A stretch of DNA of 64,000 nt. It comes from Siderastrea siderea (lineage: Eukaryota; Cnidaria; Anthozoa; Scleractinia; Rhizangiidae). Of this stretch, positions 47,181 to 54,482 are shown in pieces (the first letter of the stretch is position 1; every line of letters starts with the position of its first letter). The notes under the pieces are model-generated. The model did not search any database. It was given only the letters and a program-made list of their open reading frames with translations, and had not been told where the DNA came from. The position numbers were made by a program, and so were the translations under genes. The DNA is taken from assembly GCA_964030785.1 (NCBI GenBank), contig OZ034968.1, positions 66,546,899 through 66,610,898 of the forward strand. The letters run 5' to 3'.

Positions 47181-47756
47181 AACAATGCTGCAGACGCAAA
47201 TGTTTTTCCCAGTTTAGCCGCGCGACGAACATATGTTGCAGAAGCAAATTTTGCGTCTTGGAAGCAAGGAAATGTTTCTGAATCAAGTGAAAAACATTTT
47301 TGCTTCACGGACGCAAATTTTGCGTCCGAAACGTATGTTTCCAAGCTTAGCCAGTCAGGGAAACACGTCTGGAAACAATGTTTCCGTACCAATGTTTCCT
47401 AGTTTAGCCAGGCCCTTAGCTTACTTTCACGCGTTCGCGTTTTCTCGGTCAACTATCGCTAAGCAGTGCGAGGGGCTGCTCGCAGTGTAAGGTTGTTTTG
47501 GTTGACCAGATCGGCAATAGGAGGGTGCGAAGGCTATTATATACGCGCTGTACATGCACGGTTATCATTCGTTCGTTCGTTCCTTCGTTCATTTACTCGG
47601 TGCATTTTTCCTTAAGTCACATTATCAGCTGCCCTGGTCCATGCAGTCTACACCGAATATGGTCGTTATCTTCATGGACTGGGACTTGAAAAGGCGGCTT
47701 ATTTCTTCGCTAATAAAGCCGGACCAAAAGCCAAACAACTTTTAGATGGGCTGTAG
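19653..47756 (+). CDS. WDR11: WDR11, WD repeat-containing protein 11
   Basis: Twenty-eight exons, detailed in the three block entries, join in frame to 3,780 nt: 1,259 residues plus TAG at 47754-47756. Human WDR11 has 1,224. All junctions are GT-AG and all phases match, so the model is closed. In vertebrates WDR11 forms a complex with FAM91A1 and C17orf75 at the trans-Golgi, where it captures AP-1 vesicles; it is also tied to ciliogenesis and Hedgehog signalling. The order here is two WD40 propellers followed by an alpha-helical C-terminal part. Conserved blocks include LWNADTGTKLW, NDCLQLAYL-equivalent SDCLQLAYL, MCPPLTTKN, STYDHTRKC and CRYLQTYGEW. The only clear extra sequence is a Ser-rich loop in exon 20. 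Introns are full of DNA transposons but no exon is broken. Confidence 0.97.
20869..21074. mobile_element. TTAA-flanked MITE, CCCTTTCACTCCCA family
   Basis: The inverted ends CCCTTTCACTCCCA and TTGGAAGTGAAAGGG sit next to TTAA on the left and a mutated TTAG on the right. The interior is one unit of the 105-bp repeat also seen at 17780-18365. It lies in WDR11 intron 3. Confidence 0.7.
22311..22491. mobile_element. MITE with CAGTGGAAC termini
   Basis: CAGTGGAACTTTGATTTAAC at 22311 is the inverse of GTTAAATCAAGGTTCCACTG ending near 22491. Inside, TTCGTTA words recur in both orientations. It begins about 70 bp after the exon 4 donor of WDR11. Confidence 0.7.
22530..23436. mobile_element. TTAA MITE split by a Harbinger insertion
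   Basis: The outer ends are CCCTTTA on the left and GGGCTTAAAGGA on the right, bordered by TTAA on both sides. The MITE body (GCCCCGATATAAAACTGCAT onward) resumes at 23240 after the inserted element. The remaining right part is about 200 bp, like other members of the CCCTTTAAGCCCC family. Confidence 0.8.
22537..23236 (+). mobile_element. Non-autonomous PIF/Harbinger-like element with CATAAG arrays
   Basis: The termini AGGCTGGTTCACACTTGTGA and the inverse of TCACAAGTGTGAACCAGCCT are flanked by TTA on both sides, the PIF/Harbinger target size. The subterminal zones are arrays of the hexamer CATAAG, in four blocks of alternating orientation. Inside, at 22695, a frame begins MVDEEENEEALLLMLL then RRWKERQPQKRWRSCWVRE. 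That is the acidic, Leu-rich, Arg-rich start ending in WVR seen in Harbinger transposases. The catalytic part is gone. Confidence 0.75.
24005..24275. repeat. G-rich purine tract and C homopolymer
   Basis: From 24010 to 24130 the plus strand is a GGGGG/GGGAG/GGCGGG-rich tract, able in principle to form G-quadruplexes. At 24247-24273 there is a C-rich run. Both are in WDR11 intron 5. Confidence 0.7.
26030..36843 (+). CDS. WDR11: WDR11 exons 7-16: second WD40 propeller
   Basis: Exons: 26030-26114, 27218-27315, 27809-27884, 28851-28959, 29462-29587, 30359-30463, 31429-31535, 34007-34121, 35238-35406 and 36732-36843 (about residues 498-864). Recognisable pieces: GNSQGCIQVFNLGTGLL, NRNELQLVSIKTG, VKVSHLRQYFLVVIKDRPMQ, EWSPSHHSKHLKKK, REHFVCVDQDRLLYHILVEG, ITYIT WKGDLLVLSDVDG, HRGHIKKIKFGPGRGNNN and WCPHIMEPKTSLILKS. 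Each aligns in order with the human protein. The linker after LKKK is shorter than in human and carries no recognisable motif. Confidence 0.95.
26966..27169. mobile_element. TTAA MITE, CCCTTTAAGCCCC family
   Basis: The left end reads CCCTTAAGCCCCAATATCGAC and the right end CTCTTGGGCCTTAAAAGG before TTAA. The body words TCTCATGTTACTAGTTGA and GATCATTTCCTTTATTCTCG are shared with other copies. It lies in WDR11 intron 7. Confidence 0.8.
28010..28213. mobile_element. TTAA MITE, CCCTTTAAGCCCC family
   Basis: TTAA is followed by CCATTTAAGCCCTGACAGTGA; the right end AGGGCTAAAAGGG precedes TTAA. The body contains TAAGATGTCTTGATATTTAG and the ACTAGTTCCATAAGAA word of the family. It lies in WDR11 intron 9. 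Confidence 0.8.
28441..28485. repeat. TTTA tetranucleotide microsatellite
   Basis: About ten TTTA units, the last ones becoming TTTG, lie in WDR11 intron 9. Confidence 0.9.
32224..32351. mobile_element. Short foldback MITE
   Basis: CATTCCATGTTTCTGGGAAA then CCCCCACCTACCCC at the left is inverted at the right as GGGGTAGGTGGGGGGTTTCC then CAGAAACGTGGAATG. The arms span nearly the whole 128 bp. It ends 16 bp before the target duplication of the next element. Confidence 0.8.
32377..33846. mobile_element. MULE-like element with 210-bp inverted arms
   Basis: The ends TAGCCTGCTTGCAGGCGG and CCGCCTGCTAGCAGGCTA are inverted. The pairing runs on for roughly 210 bp through CGGAAAAACCCCGGAAAAC, GAGTTCGCAATCGCCGG and GACAAAGCGAGGGGGAGGGG. 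An exact 9-bp target duplication CAGTTGTCT flanks it at 32368-32376 and 33847-33855. A 9-bp duplication with long arms points to a Mutator-like element. The interior has no transposase and contains a separate perfect hairpin at 32886-32955. It lies in WDR11 intron 13. Confidence 0.85.
32886..32955. repeat. Perfect hairpin with 31-bp arms
   Basis: TACCCTGCGAGCAGAGGCCC continues to TTCGATCTTCC, then an 8-base loop CAGATAAA, then the exact inverse ending GCTCGCAGGGTA. The arms are identical by eye, so the hairpin is either young or under conversion. It lies inside the MULE-like element. Confidence 0.9.
34188..34366. mobile_element. TTAA MITE, CCCTTTAAGCCCC family
   Basis: It is bordered by TTAA on both sides, with left end TCCTTTAAGCCCCTCACAAT and right end GATATTGTGGCTTAAAGGGG. 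The body words AAATGATCATCAAAGA and CGACTAGTACTATAAGAAA match the right 200 bp of the giant element at 10265-10462. It lies in WDR11 intron 14. Confidence 0.85.
35674..35974. mobile_element. Foldback element rich in GCGATTTT words
   Basis: GCTACACGAGCGATTTTTTG at the left is inverted at the right as CATCGCTCGTGTAGC. The arms continue through CGATGGTGATGCGATTTTTT and CGCGCG. A second inverted pair GTAGCCACCCTC and GAGGGTGGCTAC lies inside, so the element folds twice. It lies in WDR11 intron 15. Confidence 0.8.
36204..36588. mobile_element. MITE with TTTAAAGAGGCATAGTCACG termini
   Basis: The left end TTTAAAGAGGCATAGTCACG and right end CGTGACTATGCCCCTTTAAA are inverted, 385 bp apart. The TTTAAA tips may include a short target duplication. 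The interior has no coding sign. It lies in WDR11 intron 15. Confidence 0.75.
37163..47756 (+). CDS. WDR11: WDR11 exons 17-28: C-terminal helical region
   Basis: Exons: 37163-37222, 40213-40278, 41155-41248, 41890-42138, 42638-42733, 43218-43288, 44286-44380, 44787-44884, 45577-45657, 46352-46416, 46870-46952 and 47629-47756. Exon 18 encodes MLMNSTLGTAQKCFLTA, matching human LLLDPEFTLLQRCLLVS, and leads into LFGDEAETVFWEVALHYL. Exon 20 (83 codons) has the Ser-rich loop and then LDTCYDIISDTDAFQ (human LDICYDVLCENAYFQ). Later exons give DRAVQLFLETDAANDNYYVD, SGASQSTIKLVATNLIASGK, GVQLLCLIDKGLDACRYLQT and MRYFDRAGLFAEAC. The protein ends AYFFANKAGPKAKQLLDGL. Confidence 0.95.
37243..37466. repeat. 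Dispersed CCAAT-rich repeat, copy 1
   Basis: It begins AGAGCGGTTTTCAACTGAGTG and ends CATTCATTTGAAAAGCG. Words such as CTGATTGGTTCATTGGGTAA and TGTGATTGGCTAGG recur, inverted, in the copies at 43875-44127 and 46480-46760. All three are in WDR11 introns. Confidence 0.65.
38016..39325. mobile_element. Element with TAACCTGCGATCAGGC ends and 9-bp duplication
   Basis: TAACCTGCGATCAGGC at the left and GCCTGATCGCAGGTTA at the right are inverted. An exact 9-bp duplication TCTTTAAAG flanks the element at 38007-38015 and 39326-39334. Each arm contains its own small hairpin (for example CTCTATTTTTGTTTCG with CGAAACGAAAAATAGAG). Frames inside it show no known domain. It lies in WDR11 intron 17; a lone end word, GCCTGATCGCAGGTT, recurs at 41327-41342. 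Confidence 0.8.
40073..40183. mobile_element. Foldback element just upstream of WDR11 exon 18
   Basis: ACAATTATCCTGC at the left is the inverse of GCAGGATAATTGT at the right. Inner words CGGAATATCCCCTGAT and ATCAGGTGATATTCCG also pair, around the loop TCGGCCTACGGCC. Its right end is 30 bp before exon 18. Confidence 0.8.
40319..40491. mobile_element. Palindromic MITE, TAGGCCATTTCCGA family, copy 1
   Basis: TAGGCCATTTCCGAGTTGTC and the inverse at the right (GCAATTCGGAAATGGCCTA) form a nearly complete palindrome. It runs on through CCTCTTTTTCAAAGCGAG and ends at TTTTCATATGAAA in the middle. It begins 41 bp after the exon 18 donor of WDR11. A second copy lies at 58560-58735. Confidence 0.88.
40500..40545. 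repeat. C homopolymer and A tract
   Basis: CCCTCCTCCCCGCCCCC is followed by a long C run and then an A-rich tract, next to the palindromic MITE. Confidence 0.8.
41378..41790. repeat. 105-bp tandem repeat in WDR11 intron 19
   Basis: About four units with a 102-107 bp period, marked by ATGAAAGCTA or its variants at about 41422, 41525, 41632 and 41739. Typical words are TGGTGCTGTTAAATT, CTAACGTTTGAGTCTGAGG-like and CCATTCAAATGA. It is the inverse of the family at 17780-18365. Confidence 0.75.
42410..42585. repeat. Degenerate TTAATCCAACA minisatellite
   Basis: The words TTAATCCAACAATGG, TTAGTCCAACTTTGTCC, ATATTCCAACATTGTC and TTAATCCATCGTTGTCC repeat at roughly 20-35 bp steps. It gives a spurious 137-residue open frame. 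It lies in WDR11 intron 20. Confidence 0.65.
43564..43762. mobile_element. TTAA MITE, CCCTTTAAGCCCC family
   Basis: The left end is decayed (CTCTTTATGCCCCAGTAGTG). The right end TGATATTGGGGCTTGAAG leads to GGGTTAA. The body words CAAGCATCTAATTTTTCCTT and TATGTCTTGATGTTTAATC identify the family. It lies in WDR11 intron 22. Confidence 0.75.
43875..44127. repeat. Dispersed CCAAT-rich repeat, copy 2
   Basis: It starts GAGAGCTTTTCAAATGAGTG and ends CACTCAATTGAAAACTGCTC. It shows CCAATCAC words four times and is the inverse of copy 1 at 37243. It lies in WDR11 intron 22. Confidence 0.65.
45310..45580. other. Intron segment before WDR11 exon 25
   Basis: TAACAATTATTTACCGAAGT followed by GGAGGTAAATAATGG and, at 45540, GTTTGGTATATACTTG are reminiscent of dispersed cnidarian repeats, with the partial inverse AACCGCATATTGTATACCAA-like near 45369. 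I see no coding exon here. The stretch from 45060 to 45140 has a small palindrome, GGGGAATACC to GGTATTCCCC. Confidence 0.35.
46480..46760. repeat. Dispersed CCAAT-rich repeat, copy 3
   Basis: It begins GGTAGTTTTCAACCGAGCGG. It contains CGACCAATTAGCAGTAAAAC, ACCAATCGTGACTTG and CTGATTGGTTCATTTC. It has the same orientation as copy 1 by eye. It lies in WDR11 intron 26. Confidence 0.55.
47077..47488. mobile_element. Two nested foldback elements
   Basis: The outer ends CACTGCAAGCGCTCCCTC and the inverse of GAGGGGCTGCTCGCAGTG pair, with CGAGCGAGAACGCGCGTG inside. The inner element (about 47145-47418) has ends TTAGGGCCTGACTAAACTAG and CTAGTTTAGCCAGGCCCTTA, with GGAAACATTG/CAATGTTTCC next. The inner one therefore jumped into the outer one. 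Both are in the last WDR11 intron. Confidence 0.75.
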
Positions 47757-48596
47757 ATAGTGCAATATCGAATATGTCCTCCGATAGACCGGGCAGAGGG
47801 GGGGAAGAGATATCTGGGAAGGAAATGGGATGAGAGGACTGCAGTAACGGGGTATGGGGGATTGTTGTGAGCCGTATCATGCCGTAAGACGTGAAATGGT
47901 TGTTTTTCTTCCGCCTGAAACGTGATTTGCTAAGTAGCCGTTGGCCTTTATTTTCCATTATTACCTGAGCTAGAAGTTACGTGAAATGACTCTTTTGTGT
48001 TTTGTAAAACGTGATCGTTACCCCCCTTGACAGTGGGCGGGGTTTAACAGGCCGCAGGAAACAGGAAGGGATAATCTAACAAATCATAGGAAACGGAATA
48101 GAGATGCAGAGGGAATGAAACAGGAAGTAACGCCCCTCCCCTCCCTCCTACCTCCACTTGAAACGTCAGCATTTATCAAGTTTTCATTAGCGTTCAAATG
48201 ATGCCTACGGCGGGTACTGAGGGCACCCCTCATTGATAGGCCTGTGGCCGTCAACGAACTCACGCGACAAAAGCCTTGGGCACCCAGAGTTAATAACGTT
48301 CAGGACAAAGTAGACCGCCTCTTACAGTCAATCAAATTTGCGCTAGCCTGCGTCGCAGGCGTACATGGGGAAGGGGTAGGGGGAGCGACTGGGGGACTAG
48401 GAGGAGGGGAGGGCCGAGAGGTAGATGACGCGGTCTTTATCGCTGGTGTTCCCTTGTCTTTCTCCCCAGATCCCTTATTTTCCTCCTGCGTTCTCGGTCT
48501 CCCCACCCCCTCCCCGTTTACTCCTGCCACGCAGGCTAAGTTGCACTTGACCTGCGCAAACCGTCAGTATGTTGAAGGTTTGAATGAGTCTCCAGA
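47757..48596. other. WDR11 3' flank
   Basis: I find no obvious AATAAA soon after the stop; the first clear ones fall near 48834 and 48935, inside the duplicated unit. The region holds unremarkable sequence, a G-rich tract near 47791-47808, and the small element at 48344-48537. Confidence 0.5.
48344..48537. mobile_element. Short element with TAGCCTGC ends
   Basis: TAGCCTGCGTCGCAGGCG and CCTGCCACGCAGGCT are inverted, with GGGGAAGGGGTAGGGGG facing CCCCACCCCCTCCCC inside. The nine bases on each side, AATTTGCGC and AAGTTGCAC, match at seven positions, which suggests an aged 9-bp target duplication. The tip resembles that of the MULE-like element at 32377. Confidence 0.65.
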
Positions 48597-49237
48597 TTTA
48601 CGCGTTGGTTGGAATTTAACAGAATTACTCTAAGAAGGAGATTCGGTATTGCCATGGAAATTCCTCCGTTCACACCGACCATTGGAAGATTTGGTGTAAA
48701 GTGGCGTGAAAATCTTTGTTTAAACTGACGTGGAATTTTCGAGACTCCATTCAAATCTTCGAAACAATGATCGCATGTGATGTAGACTGACTGTAATCTC
48801 AATTCAAAGATAGCAGCATCCACAGGGCTGTTTAAATAAACTAATTTTCATAAAGGGGCAAAAACTGCCGATAACTTGCGGTGTGAGGGAAATCTCAACA
48901 AGGAAACATTTTAAGGGAAAAAAAAAATTCTTTAATAAATTTGAATAATTATATTTGAATATGGAGGAAGTAACTGAAAGCTGCATTGTGATGAGTTCTG
49001 TGTTACTTTAGATGAAACTACTCGCATTCATTTATCCTTGGAATTTTCGGCGGAAATGACGTGACTTTATGGGACCGAATTTTTTGGGTGCTGAAACAAC
49101 GTTTACCGGAGCTTAACTGGGTGTCCTTTTTGGGCCCGAAAAGGTTCTTAGGACCGTTAAGAAACTCCACCCCACCTCCCAAAAGCACGGTTATATGAGT
49201 CCCAGTCAGTTTTGCCCTTGATTTGGCAGCGCAGTCT

Positions 49238-50222
49238 CAGGGGCGTAGCTACCTGTACGCATGGACGCACGTGCGTACCTGAAAAAGTCGAAAGTGAAAA
49301 AACAAAATAAAATAAAATGAATAAAAAAGCAAATAAATAAAGGATAATTATTTTAAAAAGCACAATTTGAAGCACATTTTTCACCGCTTGTTTCTTTGAA
49401 ATGTTGTTTATAAAACAACGGATGGCGTCTTATTTGGGTGTGGAAAAAACGTGGAAACTGGAGGCGCCGGACTTTGCCAACCCAAAACTTTACCCTGGAA
49501 TTTATGTAGCCCTGAAGATGCTTCTCACGTATCCCGTGTCAACGTGTGTTGCAGAGCGAAGCTTCAGTAGCATAAGAGGCTCAAGAGGCCACTTAGGAGC
49601 GCTATGTCGGATGCAAGGTTGACCTCGCTATCCGTGATACATGTACATAAACAGAAAATGGACTAAAATGAGGTCATTTCTGAGCTTGCTGGGAAGAAAG
49701 ACGGAAGATTAGCACTGGTTGTAACGGCCAAAAACCATTATAACTTGTACGAAAGCTATCCACTGTTATATTAATTTTACATAGCCTCAGGATTTCGGTT
49801 TGCTTGTTTTTTTGTAGATTTGTAAGAAGCGTGGACCAAAATGAAACTTAGCTAGGGCACAATTACTTCTATGTGGGTGCTGTTACAAGGCAAACAATGC
49901 CGGTCAAAAACAATGTGGTACACAGCGGTAAAAAACATTCATTTCTGAAAAAAAAACTCTGAGATACGGCTAACATCTGTTTTACTAATAAGCGATCGCA
50001 GCGCTTCAATCAGCCCAAAAAACCAACTTAAAAGAATTTTACGACTTCGTTGTCATTTTGTATCAAGTAAGAACGCTTACGCTTAAAGCATAACTTCACC
50101 ATAGTGATAATATATAAAGAAAATTTCATCAAGGCTGGTGAAAAAATCAGGGACTTGAGTGGGGGAGGGGTGGGATTTGGAAAATTGTGCGTACCTCTGG
50201 AAAAATCCTGGCTACGCCCCTG
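49238..50222 (+). mobile_element. hAT transposon remnant in copy A
   Basis: The ends CAGGGGCGTAGC and GCTACGCCCCTG are inverted. Copy B at 57467-57481 shows the uninterrupted site GCGCAGTCTACG, so insertion is proven and AGTCT is duplicated (5 bp exact; hAT elements normally give 8). Inside, 49401-49622 encodes KLYPGIYVALKMLLTYPVST then CVAERSFSSIRG, the C-terminal dimerisation motif of hAT transposases of the ZMYM-like group. The rest of the transposase is absent. Confidence 0.9.
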
Positions 50223-51929
50223 AGTCTACGGGGTTTTGTAATAATGTAAATTACACAACTTAGTGGAAATTGTAATGTTTTGCCCCCAGTGTGCAAACGT
50301 GTGTAAATTCTCAGACTTTGCTTAAGCATGGCCATTTCAATGATTCTAAAGTCTGATGTCCAGCGATACCACAATTACCAACCTCGCTGGGAAACAATTG
50401 TCTATAGTTACAACAGAAAAACCAATTATGGCAGGATAAAATTATTTGCAAGCAAATACGAAAAGGCGACGAGGACAGCCCAGCTTCAGTTTCTTCTTAC
50501 ATTCGTGCATCCTCGCCTTTCTGTAAACATGAAAAAAGATTAAAGACGTCAATATCGGTAAATATCGCACTCGTAACGGATTGATTTGAACAACTGCCAT
50601 CAACCCACCTACAGTAAAAAGTTTAATGTTTTCTTTTGTGGACAGTCTGTTGGATACTACTTTGAACGGAAAAAAGGTCTGGCTCTGTTTCGTTCAACCC
50701 AGTTCAACTTGATCTGTGAAGTGTATGTAAACATTCAACAAGAAATGATGCACTCGTGTCAACTTTCTGGAGTTTACTAGCAAGTTCGTCAAAATAAGTT
50801 TGCAAAATTTAGAACCCAATCAGAAATCGGGGACATATGCGGTCGAGGCCAACTCACAACAGGGTCCCAAAGGAGGGTCTTTGGAGTCCAGAGCCCAAAG
50901 CTCCTCTCGGTTTGGAGCCCGGACAAATTCTGGCTCCTTGGACCCCTGCTGTGCGTTTCTCGTAAGCCTCGATGACTTTTTGCCCCGAAAAGCCATTTCT
51001 AGAGAACGTGAACCAATCATTCTACAAAGCTGTTATTTTAAAATTTCTTTAACATAAGAAATGTTTAACTTATAGCAAAGATTCATGCTTATAAACGACT
51101 TTGTTTACAATGCATAGTGTGAAATATCGAGCCCGTCCGGGCGAAATCGGCTTGAAAAGTTTCGGAGCTTTCGAGAAATGTGAAACCACGGAGCCCTTGA
51201 GTTCGATTATCATTGATATCTATTTCATCGACCGGTTTGGCCGGGTGGTGCTTTGTTGTGGAAAATTAACGTACCATGAAAATTGAGGAAAAGTATTCGT
51301 CAAGAGGAAAAGTATTCGTCGGAAAGAGGATTCGTCCTCTTGCGTGTAAACGCGACAACGAATCCGGTGCCAAAAGCCACGGATTCATCACGAATCCGGT
51401 TACTTTTGCTCTAGTGTAAACTTAGCCTAAAAAGTTCTCGTTAATTTCTAGGAGCGTTATTTGTCGCGACCGCGATAAAGAAATGCGAAAATTTCTTCGA
51501 CGTTAATTTCGATCATTTTCGGCCCCAAATTCTGAATCCTGTCCATAGCGTAGTACAGGCAACTTGATAAACAACAGTTTTTTGTTCGTTTGTTTCCTTT
51601 TTAGCTTGGCACAACAAACCTTTTAATAGTATGTGCATGTCTGATAATTCAAGTTCATTCTCGTCCTTAAAATTGTCTGTCAACGCAGGTTTCAGTGTAT
51701 TTCAGACAAAATTTCTTTGGACTGATCAACATACTCTTCCTAGATATAATACGAAACATCCACACTCCCGTCAGTTTCCTTTACATTCTCTTACGTGTTT
51801 CGTTTATTCCAAACTATTTTCTCCTTTAACTCAAATACCTTTGATAAATGCAAGCGCTAATTTCCTATAATAAGGTGATTCAGCGTGTCTCCGGATTCAT
51901 TTTTACAGTTCCTCTAAGGATCAGTAAAA

Positions 51930-52196
51930 CCCTTTAGGTCCCAATAAAGATAAGTATCTAATTTCTCCTTACAATATCACTTACTCGAACAGACCTGCAG
52001 GTCATGAGAATAAAGGAAATGACAAGGAAAGATAGAATGTCTAGTACCATACGAGATAAATGGAGGATAATTCTCATTGTAAACGCGCTGGGAAAAAAAA
52101 CATTCAACGCACATTTGTGCCTGCGGAAATGGTAACAAATTGGAAGCACACAACAGCACTCGGATGTACAAATGAGCGGAGTTCATCTTGAGGGAT
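51930..52196. mobile_element. Aged TTAA MITE in copy A
   Basis: CCCTTTAGGTCCCAATAAAG and TAAGTATCTAATTTCTCCTT mark a decayed member of the CCCTTTAAGCCCC family. The copy B counterpart lies at 60504-60799, so it predates the duplication. Confidence 0.65.
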
Positions 52197-53255
52197 TAAT
52201 CTCTGTTACTTGGTAATTAACACAGTCAGTGTTTAGACCGCAAAACAAATACAATGCCTGGGCTAATTTTCCCGTAAAGAGAATCAATTTTCATTACTTA
52301 TAAAGATTGGAATCATCTGTCGTTTACCTGATCGTTTATGGACAGACTTTAGTTTTTCTGCGTCCTGGATTAAGGAACATTTTCCGGCAATCGATGTAAA
52401 GAAGGAAGTTGGGAAAGAAAGTTAAAATAACAGTTGTATTTAAGTAGCTTATGGTAACAACTAATTTGCTCCACTAAAAAAAGGAACAGTCAGTAATTCC
52501 AAGTTAAGGGATTAAGTCTGAATTACTGAGTTATTTACAAATTGAGAAAAGTTATTCATAGTATTAAAGAAAGAATAGATTGCATCTGTTAATAGCCGTT
52601 GAACTCTCACGTCTGCTTATTCCTTTATCATTTATCTCGCACATAAACTTTACTGAATTCTTTCGTTTTTGAATTCTTTCGTTTTCTTTTGTTTCTGGCT
52701 TGGACAAAGACAAACTATTCATGTTTCTTGTGAACAAGTAAGAAGAAAACAGTTGTGCCGAAATGATAACTAATTCGCAGTACAAAGGAGCAGTACACAA
52801 ATATGTGTAGTTCAACTTAAGGGAGTAATTTTCTGACTGGCTTATTAAGGCAGTAGGAAACTGAACCAGAAAATTTCCTGTTATTTCACACAGCCGTTTG
52901 GTAACGTTTCGTTTTTTAAACGAAACTAAGTTGAAACCTCATTTGTTATTGTTTCGATCAGAGAATTGCGGTAGAAAATCATTTGCGTTTCTGTTTGGGG
53001 AGACAACTATCTACTCTACGACCCAGATATCCTTGTGTTCTAAACAGCCCAGGTAACAATGCAAGAGACTGAATGTCCGGATACGTAACTAAAATAAAAC
53101 TGAAATGTAAATCAAAACAATGAAAGCTAATGAAGAAAAATAAAGGATGCCAGGTTAATAACATCTTTTTAAGTCGGGAAACGCATCAAGGCAAATCAGT
53201 TTTCAACAAAAAGAGCACAAAAAAGTTCGGAGACGGAGAAAGAAGAAGGAAAGAA

Positions 53256-54413
53256 ATGAATTCGAGCCTGTCAAGCTACAAGATGATCCCTGCAGGATGC
53301 GATGTGTACGCTACGTTTGGTGGAAGACTTGACCAGCCTTCTCAACCCGCCCTAGCTGCACTCATCTTCATCATAATCATCCACTTCATCACGTTTCCTT
53401 TCACCGCTGTTTTGAACGCACTGGTGATGCTTGCAGTGAAGATAAAACCTCGACTGAGGGACAATAGGTCGAACATTTCACTAGCTTTACTGGCATCGAC
53501 GGATTTCTTTGTTGGGGTGGCAATACAGCCGGTCTTCATTGCGCTCATTATTACCGACTGGGACTTACTTGACGAGAATTCTAGTGGGGCGTGTTCACTG
53601 CAAGTTTTCACAAGAGCTGCAATGAGCTGCCTTTGTGACGCCTCCCTTATCCATGTGGCCTTGATAAGTGGTGAACGGTATCTAGCCATGAGGCACCCTT
53701 TTGCTTACGCTACCCTCGTCACCGAAGCTCGTTTGCTGTTTGCTTCTGCCATGGGATGGCTCCTGTCCGTTACTCTGCATATTCCACTCGCCGTTGATAA
53801 AACTGTATTCTTTCCAATAAAGAACACATTCATTGGTTTATCTATTGCCTTCACCGTTTTCTGCCATGTTACAGTCTACCGTGAAACCCGTCGACATGAA
53901 CAGCAACTTGCAGCTCAACAAGTTACACTAGAGGCAAGGGAACAATTTGAAAGAAACAAAAAGGCTCTTAAGCTGACAAACATAATTTTAGCGGTGATAA
54001 CGTTGTGTTATATACCTGTAGTCGTGGCTAGAACTGTTTTATTAAGGTATCGGAGTGAAATGTCTTTAGAAGCAGTGTATATTCTTTATTTTTTAGCTGT
54101 GTCGATGGCATTATTTAACTCGTTATTCAATCCAATTATTTACTCGGTCAGAATGAGACAGTTTCGAATCGCGTTTATTGAGTTAATGTACAGAACAGTA
54201 AACGTTGCCGAGGCTGAACAAATTGAGTTGCAATTATTTGGAACCGCAAACGCTGTAGTCAGTCTTGAAGGACAGGATCGTCAAAATGTGGAGCAAGCAA
54301 ACATCACTGACAATCATAATTGTGATAAGAGGCCACAACACAAAAATTTTGTTGTGTGTCAACTTGACACCAATTTCAACAGTTGTCGTGTGCAGTGTCG
54401 CCACAGCATATAA
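53256..54413 (+). CDS. Intronless rhodopsin-class (class A) GPCR
   Basis: Seven hydrophobic segments are clear. Counting from the ATG at 53256 they lie near residues 32-62, 73-98, 111-140, 159-178, 187-208, 237-261 and 273-296. Class A marks: Asp in LLASTD (2.50), Cys before TM3 (SGACSLQ), ERY for DRY, Trp in TM4 (MGW), CYIP in TM6 and NPIIY in TM7. There is no Pro in TM5, and the short second extracellular loop lacks the usual Cys. I start at 53256 because it has G at -3 and gives a short N-terminus MNSSLSS with an N-glycosylation site. The in-frame ATG at 53130 (C at -3) would add 42 basic residues. Length is 385 residues. The ligand cannot be told; the short loop recalls the melanocortin/lipid receptor cluster. 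AATAAA follows the stop by about 64 bp. Confidence 0.93.
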   Translation: MNSSLSSYKMIPAGCDVYATFGGRLDQPSQPALAALIFIIIIHFITFPFTAVLNALVMLAVKIKPRLRDNRSNISLALLASTDFFVGVAIQPVFIALIITDWDLLDENSSGACSLQVFTRAAMSCLCDASLIHVALISGERYLAMRHPFAYATLVTEARLLFASAMGWLLSVTLHIPLAVDKTVFFPIKNTFIGLSIAFTVFCHVTVYRETRRHEQQLAAQQVTLEAREQFERNKKALKLTNIILAVITLCYIPVVVARTVLLRYRSEMSLEAVYILYFLAVSMALFNSLFNPIIYSVRMRQFRIAFIELMYRTVNVAEAEQIELQLFGTANAVVSLEGQDRQNVEQANITDNHNCDKRPQHKNFVVCQLDTNFNSCRVQCRHSI

Positions 54414-54476
54414 ACTGTGAAACATTTGAATCAAGAAGTAAATATCATTTTTCCTGACTTAAACGTTACTTGCCAA

Positions 54477-54482
54477 ATAAAA
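54477..54482 (+). terminator. Polyadenylation signal of the GPCR gene
   Basis: AATAAA lies about 64 bp after the TAA stop, in an A-rich stretch, at a normal distance for a compact 3' UTR. No genomic poly(A) run follows directly, which argues against a recent retrocopy. Confidence 0.55.

Noticed and set aside
53130..54413. The GPCR as a recent retrocopy inserted in copy A
   Set aside because: There is no target duplication and no poly(A) run after the AATAAA, and the difference from copy B ends in microhomology. Deletion in copy B is simpler. Many cnidarian GPCRs are intronless anyway.
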